From CAMFKD01 sp964436955 (GTDB lineage: Bacteria; Chlamydiota; Chlamydiia; Chlamydiales; JAJFMA01), in the NCBI GenBank assembly GCA_964436955.1, contig CAYTFC010000087.1, forward strand, positions 1-11,829: a stretch of DNA of 11,829 nucleotides, written 5' to 3'. The translations under genes were made by a program, and so were the position numbers. The notes below the pieces were generated by a model. The model was not told where the DNA came from, did no database searches, and saw only the letters and a list, made by a program, of their open reading frames with translations. Shown here piece by piece: positions 1 through 7,300 of this stretch; within the stretch, counting starts at the first letter, position 1, and each line of letters begins with the position of its first letter.

Positions 1-10
1 TGCAACATTA

Positions 11-47
11 TGCCTCTCGGCAAGAGATCACTCTTGCCGTCGAGGCA
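11..47. other. Strong imperfect hairpin upstream of ald
   Basis: Arms TGCCTC (11-16) and CGGCAAGAG (18-26) pair with CTCTTGCCG (31-39) and GAGGCA (42-47). They leave a four-base ATCA loop and a small internal bulge (T17 against T40-C41), giving 15 base pairs in total. No T-run follows on either strand, so it is not a canonical intrinsic terminator. It could be a U-tract-less terminator of a gene left of the window, an RNA processing site or a protein-binding palindrome. The structure is clear; its role is unknown. Confidence 0.6.
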
Positions 48-92
48 CACTGCTGTATCTGATATATCGCTATGAGCGCTAGATGAAGTTTT

Positions 93-108
93 GGTAGCAA
101 TCAGGGTC
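93..108 (+). repeat. 16-bp repeat, left copy (inverted partner at 11775-11790)
   Basis: GGTAGCAATCAGGGTC here is the exact reverse complement of 11775-11790. Similarity stops abruptly on both sides. This copy lies 42 bp upstream of the ald -10 box; the other lies just after the SulP gene. A rough count gives an expected number of about 0.03 for a 16-bp match, either orientation, in a window of this size, so chance is unlikely but not excluded. Confidence 0.5.
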
Positions 109-149
109 TCTCTAAGGCGTGTTATCTAGTCCGCAATTCATGGTTGCTG

Positions 150-155
150 TATAAT
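150..155 (+). promoter_or_regulatory. Candidate -10 box for ald
   Basis: A perfect TATAAT hexamer lies 37 bp upstream of the ald start codon. No good -35 hexamer is found 16-18 bp further upstream, so the promoter would be weak or need an activator. It is the only strong -10 match in the leader, and it would serve both ald and the Hsp70-like gene behind it. Confidence 0.4.
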
Positions 156-181
156 CCCTTATTCAGCAACTTTAGCAGACT

Positions 182-186
182 AGGAG
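182..186 (+). promoter_or_regulatory. ald: Ribosome binding site of ald
   Basis: AGGAG sits six bases before ATG 193 and fixes the ald start. It is the only clear Shine-Dalgarno sequence in the window. Confidence 0.75.
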
Positions 187-192
187 TCGCGC

Positions 193-1320
193 ATGCGTAT
201 TGGAATTCCCAAAGAGGTTAAAATCCAAGAAAATCGCGTTGGCGCTACACCAGATCTCGTGCGGACCCTTGTTGGGGATGGTCATGAGGTATGGGTGGAA
301 TCTCGTGCTGGTCACGCCATTGGCTTCACCGACGAATTATATGCAGCTTTCGGCGCCAAAATCGTGGATTCGCCTCAAGAGGTCTATAGCTGCGATTTAG
401 TGGTAAAGGTCAAGGAGCCTCAGGCTTCTGAAGTTCCTTTTCTTCGCGAAAATCAGGTTCTCTTTTGCTACTTGCATTTAGCTGCTGAGCCAAAGCTTGC
501 GAAAGCGATGATTGATTCCAAAGTTATCGGCATTTCATACGACACGGTTACTGATAGTGAAGGTCGTCTACCGTTGCTGACTCCAATGAGTGAAATTGCT
601 GGTCGCGCAGCTATTCAAATTGGCGCAACCGCTTTGCAGATGAATAATGGTGGCCCAGGTGTTCTTTTGGGAGGTGTTCCTGGAACTCCACGTGGTAAAG
701 TGGTGGTAATCGGCGGCGGCGCAAGTGGAACTGAATCTGCGCGTATGGCTCTTGGACTAGGTGCTGATGTTACTGTCATCGACCGAAATTTATATCGTTT
801 GCGTTATTTAGACATGATTTTTCACAATCAACTGACAACGCGAGCATCCAGCATTGAATCTATTACAGAGAGCATCACTGGGGCAGACTTAGTTATCGGT
901 GCTGTGCTGATTCCGGGGAAAAAGGCTCCAATGGTGATAACACGTGCAATGCTTTCTAAAATGCCCCTTGGATCGGTAATTGTTGATATCTCGATCGACC
1001 AGGGAGGTTGTTGCGAGACATCACGTCCGACGACGCACGACAATCCTACTTATGTTGTGGATGGGGTCATTCACTATTGTGTGACCAATATTCCTGGGGG
1101 CGCATGTCCGCGCACAGCTACACAAGCCCTTACAAGTGCTACGGGACCCTATATACAAGCTCTCGCCCGCAAAGGGTATCACGCGGCTCTTTCTGAAGAT
1201 CTCTCTTTACGCTTTGGGTTAAACGTTTGTAGAGGTAAGATCACACATCGCTCTGTTGCAGAGGATTTGGGTTGTGAATATGTTCCACCTGAAGAGTTTC
1301 TACTAAGTTGCAAGAGATAA
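193..1320 (+). CDS. ald: Alanine dehydrogenase (EC 1.4.1.1)
   Basis: Catalyses NAD-dependent oxidative deamination of L-alanine to pyruvate and ammonia, and the reverse; cytosolic, normally a hexamer. The 375 residues match the family length. The N-terminus MRIGIPKE and R15, K74, H95, D269 and Q270 align with the substrate and catalytic residues known from the Mycobacterium enzyme. The Rossmann fingerprint G174-x-G176-x-x-G179 is followed by D197, the expected NAD ribose ligand and a sign of NAD rather than NADP use. The family block DQGGCCETSRPTTH is at 269-282. The conserved loop near 299-307 (NIPGGACPR) seems one residue longer than the form I remember (N-x-P-x-x-x-P). A good Shine-Dalgarno fixes the start. 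The Hsp70-like gene follows 3 bp after the stop, so the two are very likely co-transcribed. In an intracellular bacterium the enzyme could let host alanine be used as carbon, or link NADH to amino acid pools; that is inference. Confidence 0.95.
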   Translation: MRIGIPKEVKIQENRVGATPDLVRTLVGDGHEVWVESRAGHAIGFTDELYAAFGAKIVDSPQEVYSCDLVVKVKEPQASEVPFLRENQVLFCYLHLAAEPKLAKAMIDSKVIGISYDTVTDSEGRLPLLTPMSEIAGRAAIQIGATALQMNNGGPGVLLGGVPGTPRGKVVVIGGGASGTESARMALGLGADVTVIDRNLYRLRYLDMIFHNQLTTRASSIESITESITGADLVIGAVLIPGKKAPMVITRAMLSKMPLGSVIVDISIDQGGCCETSRPTTHDNPTYVVDGVIHYCVTNIPGGACPRTATQALTSATGPYIQALARKGYHAALSEDLSLRFGLNVCRGKITHRSVAEDLGCEYVPPEEFLLSCKR

Positions 1321-1323
1321 TGA

Positions 1324-4086
1324 ATGGAAAATCAATCCCGCTACCTTATTGGTATTGATCTTGGGACTACCAACAGTGCTGTTTCCTATATCGATACACA
1401 GGATGCTACTCAGACGGTTCACCCTTTCCCTATTTTGCAATTGACCGCTAGGGGTCTTGTTGAGTTCCGCAACGCTTTGCCATCTTTTTGTTATCTACTT
1501 GTGGACGGAGAGTGGTCTCCTAATGATGGCTTATTGCCTTGGGCGAAGCCTATGAATTATATTGTGGGTGAGTTGGCCAAAGATCAGGGTTCTCTATCAC
1601 CTACAAGATTAGTTTTTTCAGCTAAAAGCTGGCTTTGTAACGCCGCCGCCGATCGTAAGGAGCGCATTTTGCCTCCGCCAGCGGAAGAATCTTTGCGCAT
1701 TAGTCCCGTAGAAGCGACAAAACGTTACCTTGCACATTTGCGCGATGCTTGGAATCACCAAATGGCTAAAGGTGATCCCAATACAGAACTGGAGCAGCAA
1801 GAAATTGTGCTTACTGTTCCAGCTTCTTTTGATGAGGTGGCTAGAACCCTTACAGCTTTGGCTGCCCAGCAAGCGGGTTTTACCCGAGTGACTCTACTGG
1901 AGGAGCCTCAAGCGGCGTTCTATGAATGGATTAGAGCCAATGAAAAGTCCTGGACGTCTGAGCTGCAAGAAGGGCAGGTTATCGTCATTTGTGACGTTGG
2001 TGGAGGGACTACAGACTTCAGCTTAGTTCAGGTGACGCATACGAATGGAGTTTTAGGCTTTCGTCGTCTTGCGGTAGGAGACCATCTGCTGTTGGGCGGC
2101 GATAATATGGATTCCACTTTGGTACATTACTTCCACACACTCTTGCAGGCTGAAGGTGTTGGAGAGCTCACCTCTTTGCAATGGCATCAGTTACGCCATG
2201 AAGCGCGCAAGGCTAAAGAATCGCTTCTGGCTACGGATAGCCCTGCGGCATCATTTACAGTGCGCTTGGCAGCTCCTGGATCTCGTGTGGTCGGAGGAAG
2301 CTTGACATGTGAAGTTACCGCATCCGAAGTGTTTAAGCTTTTACATACGGGCTTTTTTGATAGTTATGACCGCGATAGTGCGATTAAGCTGCACAAACGA
2401 TCTGGAATGCGGTCAATGGGTTTACCATTTGAGGATGAACCGTCAATTACTAAACACTTAGCGCACTTTCTCTTTTGCCAAGGTAATGAAACCGAAAAGC
2501 GTTGCCCAGATTATATACTCTTCAATGGCGGAAGTATGAAACCATTAGGGTTTCAGAAGGCCATCGTGGATTCCATAGGACGTTGGTATGATTGTCCTCC
2601 TCCAAAGGTTCTTAAAACACAAAGTCTGGATTTAAGTGTCTCTCGCGGCGCAACCTATTATGGTAAAACGCGTCGTGGGCAAGGGATTAAGATCGGAGGC
2701 GGCACTCCGCGTAGCTATTATTTGGCCTTAGACGTCAAAGACTCTAATGGCAATGTTTCTACTAAAGCCCTGACGTTATTGCCAAGAGGCACTGAAGAAG
2801 GAGCCTCTTATGAGCCCGAACAAACTTTTACATTGCTTCCAAACCGACCCGTTTCGTTTAAGCTACTGACTTCACACGTGCGTTTGCATGATGAACAAGG
2901 CAGTTTAGTTTCCATCACTGAAGAAGAAATGCAGCCCTTGCCCGTACTCCAAACGATTATTCGTTTTGGCAAAAGCGGACAAGATGCAGAGAGGATTCCA
3001 GTGACATTAGGTCTCACTTTAACAGCACTTGGGACATTGGCAATATGGCTGCAAAGTGTGAAGACTGACCATCTCTGGAATTTGGAGTTTCAAGTGCGTC
3101 ACAGCAGTGGCCAGGATGATGGTCTATCTGCGTTAGGAAAGGTAAGGAGTGACGAATCTCATGATATTGGGCATTTGCAGGCCGCACAAAAGCTGGTTGA
3201 AGACCTGTTTTTGGGATCAACCACTATAGAGGCAGGTAAGTTGATGGAAGTTCTTGAAGGTACTTTACAAAGTACCCGCAAGGACTGGCCTCCCAGTGTT
3301 CTGCGAGCGCTTGCGGACACCGTCCTCGGGTTAATGGACAAACGCAAACGTTCGGCTATTTTGGAACGGCGTTGGTGGAATCTATTAGGCTTTTGTTTGC
3401 GTCCTGGATTGGGATTTCCTTTAGATGATTATCGCATTGAGCGGATATGGAAGCTTCTATTGGTGGATCTTAAAGCGAGTTCCGATCAAGAAACAAATAT
3501 ACAGCGGCTAATATGCCTTCGGCGCATTGCTGGAGGCTTTAATAAGGGCCAGCAAACGCAGTTGGCGAGCACTTTAGTAATGTCTAATAAAGATTTGAAA
3601 AGAGCTGCTGATATTTATCTTTATAGTGAACAAGTACGTACCTTGGCAGCATTTGAGCGTCTTGATCACAAGAGTAAGCAGCGTTTGGCAGAGCAGCTAG
3701 TGCAACGAATAACCTCTAAGCAGGCAATTGAAGCGGAATATTGGGCTTTGGGTAGACTTGGAGCTCGCGAGCTCCTATTTGGATCCCTTGCTCATGTAAT
3801 GCCATCTTCAACATGTAAAGATTGGGTTGAACGGTTGCTAAATGCTAGGGACGTTAAGTTGGAATGGCTAGTGTTTCCTCTTACTCAAATGGTACGGCGG
3901 ACTGAACATCCAGAGGTGAATTTGCCCGAATTTCTTCTTCAGAGCACATTGGAGCGCTTTGAGGGATCTCCATTGGCTGAAAGAGTAGGTCGTTTGTTAG
4001 CGAAATCAGCTTTATTGGATCGTGCTCAGCAGGAAGCTATGTTTGGCGAGAGCTTGCCAGCCGGTCTGCAGGTCGAGCATGCTTAG
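1324..4086 (+). CDS. Divergent Hsp70-family ATPase with a long non-canonical C-terminal half
   Basis: The first 450 or so residues form an actin-like Hsp70 nucleotide-binding domain. Phosphate-1 loop IDLGTTNS is at 11-18, a VPASFDE block at 165-171, EEPQAAF at 193-199, phosphate-2 DVGGGTTDFSLV at 224-235, GGDNMD at 258-263 and an adenosine-type motif FNGGSMKP at 400-407. The nucleotide-contacting residues look intact, so ATP binding is likely. Beyond about 450 there is no recognisable DnaK substrate-binding domain or lid and no EEVD-like tail. Residues 470-600 look beta-rich, and 610-915 look helical and tryptophan-rich, ending in QVEHA. The layout resembles the long Hsp70-like proteins whose C-terminal half is catalogued as DUF3731, known mainly from proteobacteria; that assignment is from memory. 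No J-protein or GrpE gene is nearby. The start follows the ald stop by 3 bp, with a weak AAGAG (1312-1316) inside the end of ald, suggesting translational coupling. Client and role are unknown. It should not be annotated as DnaK. Confidence 0.88.
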   Translation: MENQSRYLIGIDLGTTNSAVSYIDTQDATQTVHPFPILQLTARGLVEFRNALPSFCYLLVDGEWSPNDGLLPWAKPMNYIVGELAKDQGSLSPTRLVFSAKSWLCNAAADRKERILPPPAEESLRISPVEATKRYLAHLRDAWNHQMAKGDPNTELEQQEIVLTVPASFDEVARTLTALAAQQAGFTRVTLLEEPQAAFYEWIRANEKSWTSELQEGQVIVICDVGGGTTDFSLVQVTHTNGVLGFRRLAVGDHLLLGGDNMDSTLVHYFHTLLQAEGVGELTSLQWHQLRHEARKAKESLLATDSPAASFTVRLAAPGSRVVGGSLTCEVTASEVFKLLHTGFFDSYDRDSAIKLHKRSGMRSMGLPFEDEPSITKHLAHFLFCQGNETEKRCPDYILFNGGSMKPLGFQKAIVDSIGRWYDCPPPKVLKTQSLDLSVSRGATYYGKTRRGQGIKIGGGTPRSYYLALDVKDSNGNVSTKALTLLPRGTEEGASYEPEQTFTLLPNRPVSFKLLTSHVRLHDEQGSLVSITEEEMQPLPVLQTIIRFGKSGQDAERIPVTLGLTLTALGTLAIWLQSVKTDHLWNLEFQVRHSSGQDDGLSALGKVRSDESHDIGHLQAAQKLVEDLFLGSTTIEAGKLMEVLEGTLQSTRKDWPPSVLRALADTVLGLMDKRKRSAILERRWWNLLGFCLRPGLGFPLDDYRIERIWKLLLVDLKASSDQETNIQRLICLRRIAGGFNKGQQTQLASTLVMSNKDLKRAADIYLYSEQVRTLAAFERLDHKSKQRLAEQLVQRITSKQAIEAEYWALGRLGARELLFGSLAHVMPSSTCKDWVERLLNARDVKLEWLVFPLTQMVRRTEHPEVNLPEFLLQSTLERFEGSPLAERVGRLLAKSALLDRAQQEAMFGESLPAGLQVEHA

Positions 4087-4124
4087 CGACGGTAGGTGTG
4101 GTCTGTATGTATATGTGGCAGTTA

Positions 4125-4141
4125 CGACCGCGAAGTGGTCG
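4125..4141 (+). terminator. Mini-hairpin A, possible terminator of the Hsp70-like gene
   Basis: CGACCGC, loop GAA, GTGGTCG: a 7-bp stem with one G-T wobble (4130 with 4136) and a three-base loop. It lies 38 bp past the stop of the Hsp70-like gene. No T-tract follows directly, so the terminator role is tentative. It shares a core with the hairpins at 4164-4178, 4280-4290 and 4299-4309. Confidence 0.4.
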
Positions 4142-4163
4142 AATAGATATAGCCATGGGTAAG

Positions 4164-4178
4164 GACCCCGGAGGGGTC
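4164..4178 (+). terminator. Mini-hairpin B, possible terminator of the Hsp70-like gene
   Basis: GACCCC, loop GGA, GGGGTC: a perfect 6-bp GC-rich stem with a three-base loop, in the same orientation as the hairpin at 4125-4141. The variable inner pair is C-G here where that hairpin has G-T. A T5 run lies at 4195-4199, too far away for a textbook intrinsic terminator. Confidence 0.4.
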
Positions 4179-4233
4179 GCTCCACATGCATGCATTTTTC
4201 ACCGCCCTCGAAGAATATGCTAAAGGACGATTA

Positions 4234-4254
4234 ATGACAGAAATATCTTGTCAT
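4234..4254. other. Inverted repeat ATGACA / TGTCAT
   Basis: A 6-bp inverted repeat (4234-4239 with 4249-4254) around a 9-base AT-rich loop. It sits midway between the two pairs of mini-hairpins but does not share their core. It could be a weak stem or a dimeric protein site; chance is also possible. Confidence 0.25.
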
Positions 4255-4279
4255 AAGTAGATATTCGCTTTACATTAAA

Positions 4280-4290
4280 CCACTTCGTGG
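4280..4290 (-). terminator. Mini-hairpin C, possible terminator of the SNF2 gene
   Basis: Read on the minus strand: CCAC, loop GAA, GTGG, followed by TTTAATGT, a short U-rich stretch. It lies about 64 bp past the SNF2 stop. The core matches hairpin A with an A-T inner pair instead of G-T. It faces the SNF2 transcript, whereas hairpins A and B face the Hsp70-like transcript. Confidence 0.4.
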
Positions 4291-4298
4291 CTTTCTTG

Positions 4299-4309
4299 CC
4301 GCTTTGCGG
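4299..4309 (-). terminator. Mini-hairpin D, possible terminator of the SNF2 gene
   Basis: Read on the minus strand: CCGC, loop AAA, GCGG, within GACCGCAAAGCGGC. It lies 45 bp past the SNF2 stop and 8 bp before hairpin C. The inner pair is G-C. The 4-bp stem alone is short; support comes from its similarity to the three other copies. Confidence 0.35.
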
Positions 4310-4353
4310 TCATCAATCAACTACTTAAGCGTCGCAAGGCCTAGCTAAGATGA

Positions 4354-7300
4354 TTAATCGTCTTTATCGGATACGGTGTGTGCGGCATCATCGACATATT
4401 GTAGCAGCTCTATCAACTCTGAGCGATCAAGCCGTTTAATCACGTCTTGGTCATCAGTTCCAATGACGTCTTCCATTAGCTGGCCTTTAGCACTAATAAG
4501 GGCGTCAATGCGCTCCTCAAAAGTTCCCTTAGTCACTAGCTTAAAGACTTGCACGCCACGCGTCTGTCCTATGCGGTGCACCCTGTCAGTGGCTTGATTT
4601 TCTCGTGCAGCATTCCACCAGCGGTCATAGTGAATAACCACCGATGCAGCGGTTAGATCCACGCCTAACCCTACAGCCTGCAGAGAGCCTAAAAAGACTT
4701 CGCAGGTGGGGTCTTGGTTGAACAGTTTGAGTTGCTCGCCCCTATTGGCTGTTGATCCTCGAATAGATGCAAATGAGATTCCTTGCTCTTTCAGATAATC
4801 CTGAAAGATATCCAGCATCGCAAGGTAATGTGAGAAAACCACGACTTTCTGACCGCTGGCTCGAGCTTCGCTTAGGATTTCTACAAACAATTCCCATTTA
4901 CCAGAGTCATGTTTACGGAAATCCTCAGGCTTTTTCAAAAACACTGCAGGATGGTTACAAATGCGTTTGAGTTGAGTGAGTATCGCAAAGATATGGATGT
5001 AGGGAACAACTTTGTCGGAGTCCTTTAATTCGCTAATGACCTCTTGCCGCATCTGATCGAGCACCTGTTTATAGAGGCGTTTTTGTTCATCAGAAAGCTG
5101 GCAATGGAAGACTTCTTCAGTTTTTTCCGGTAGGTCGGTAAGGACATCTTCCTTCTTACGCCGCATAATAAAGGGTTTTATCAATCGCGAGAGTAAATAG
5201 CGGCGCCCTAGATTTTGCTCTTTGTCAATTGGTTTTATGAAAAAATCCCTGTAGTCCTTCTCAGAGGGCATGTATGTCGGAAGAACAATATCGAATAGAG
5301 CCTTGAGTTCCATCAAATGGTTCTCAATGGGCGTGCCGGTTAGCCCTAGTTTCATGGCGGCTTGAACTTGCGAAAGGGCGCTGTGGAGCCGACTAGCATG
5401 GCTCTTGGCTGCTTGCACTTCATCGAAAATGGCGAGGTCAAACTTGATGTCTTTAAGGTTTTTCACTTCGCGTCGCCATACGCCATAAGATGTTAACAGG
5501 ATCTGGCAAGAATCATCAAAATCTTCCAGATTGCGCTCCAGGCCATAGAAAGTATGCACGTGAAAGGAGGGTAGAAACTCTTGGAGTTTTTCTGCCCAGT
5601 GATAGATGACCGAAGTAGGGCATACTACTAAAAATTTTGGAAAGCGTGAGATACCGCGCTCCTTAAGATCATTGGTGATGGCCATCATCAGAGCCATGGA
5701 TTGATGCGTCTTTCCCAATCCCATATCATCGCATAATAAGCCCGAAAGACCATGATGGTAAAGGAACCATAACCACTGCACTCCCTTAATCTGGTAGGGT
5801 CGCAAGGAGCTTTGTAGTCCCTGTATATCCGCTGATCGTGGCTCTTCAAAAGTTGTGAGTTCATGCAGAATTTGGCGTGCGGCTTTACTGGATGCATCGT
5901 CTTTCTGAGGCGGATGAATTTCATCGAATACATTAAGACGGATAAGCTCGATCGTCGAGAGTGTTACTGTATTCTGACGTGGGTTTAGCCGCTGTTTTGG
6001 TAAACTATGTAGCCATGCAAAGCGGGGGTCATGCAGATCTATCATGCCTGCATCTGAGAATACGAAGCGTTGCTTGTCAGCCATGGCGCGCCACAGGTGT
6101 GTAGCGGTGATGGTTCCACGATCTGTGGTAAACGTTAGCTGAAGGTCGTACCAGCCTTTGCCTTGACTGCTATCTGCTACATCCTCAGCCACCAAAACCA
6201 TGTTGCGGGGACGTTCTAGGCGGGGGTCTAGATAGGCAATGTAGTCCTTTAATTGATCTAGGTCATAATTAAGGAAGTAGCTTTGCACTTCTTTTTCTAA
6301 GATAACGGGCTGTCGGTACCCCTCTGGCAGGAGATTTTCGGTTGGTAGGCAGTAGAAGCCCTCCTTGGGGGTATAGACGCAGTCTCCGAAGAATTGTAGG
6401 GCCCTATGAGCGTAATCAGGATGCCGTTCATAGATGGGTGTGATCTTAATTTTGTCATCATCAGTCAGCGCAACGTGTATTTGTGACCGCAGTATGGGAC
6501 AATTGCGGCTAAAAAAGCCTGGTACAAGTTGTAGTTCATCGCGGTTTACATGAATGAACATGCTGACGTCATCGCGGTGCACAATTAAGCCAGGGCGGAC
6601 TGGTAGGCCCATTACTGAGCCTACCTTTGAAAAAAATCCCTGTCCTGCAATGTATACCCAGCGACCAAAGTCCTTTTGAGTGTCTGAACCTTCTTCTGGG
6701 GAGGCATAGCTACTGAAGTGAAGGTGCTCTTCCTCATCTAAACTATAGGCTAATTCTGCTTCGACATTGGCAAGATGGGGACTAAAACCTTCCTGGCTGA
6801 CCAACCAAATGCGGTTTTGAGTTACAAAGTCAGATACTTCTTTGGCGGGAACAATCTCCTCAACTTGGTCAGAACGCGCGTTGCTAAGGCGGTAAAATCC
6901 TTCTCCTTCCAAATAGGCCCATTCTCCTCCAAAAGCATGGGATTTTGGTTTCTGCAGATCTCCGGGTTCAAAGAGAAACGCCTTCACATGCAGGTTCCAG
7001 CTGGGGTCAAACGCAAGATTGTAGGAAACTTCTATTGGGTCCTCATGAAGCAGGACCCCTTCAAGTTTCTCCTTCACGAACAAGAAATGTTCCTTTAGAA
7101 CGGTTGATACTTCGTTGCCTTTGACTGTAGTATTTGCTAGAAGGCTGCCCTCTTCGGTGTGGTAGAATCCTAGTGAAGGACTATAACGCCATTCTCCCAA
7201 CCGAGTGACAACGCCTTTAAGATCTTGAGGGGTTGCTGTCGTTGCCTTGGTGTTTGATCGATGAATCTTTAGCCATCCTTGTGGTTCGTCATAGGTGATT

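Larger units (their letters stand above)
4113..4187 (+). repeat. 75-nt structured intergenic element (three-way junction shape)
   Basis: An outer 6-bp helix, ATGTGG (4113-4118) with CCACAT (4182-4187), encloses two hairpins at 4125-4141 and 4164-4178. The whole could fold as a three-way junction in RNA or single-stranded DNA. It starts 27 bp after the stop of the Hsp70-like gene, and a T5 run lies at 4195-4199, eight bases beyond the outer helix. It may end that transcript, or be a dispersed intergenic repeat of the kind common in PVC-group genomes (a vague recollection). The pairing is visible; the function is inferred. Confidence 0.45.

Noticed and set aside
61..129. CTAGAT / ATCTAG and AGCGCT small palindromes in the ald leader
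   Set aside because: Six-base matches at these distances are expected by chance.
1324..4086. Annotating the Hsp70-like protein as DnaK or HscA
   Set aside because: It is about 300 residues too long and lacks the canonical substrate-binding domain, lid and tail; only the ATPase half matches.
4125..4309. CRISPR array
   Set aside because: The hairpin copies differ in sequence, point in both directions and have irregular spacing; there are no cas genes.
4087..4353. Small RNA or tRNA gene in the convergent gap
   Set aside because: The folded element has no tRNA-like anticodon or acceptor features and no clear promoter; the repeat or terminator reading explains it with less.
6775..7098. 107-codon open frame antisense to SNF2
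   Set aside because: No recognisable motif, no ribosome site, fully inside a conserved gene on the other strand.
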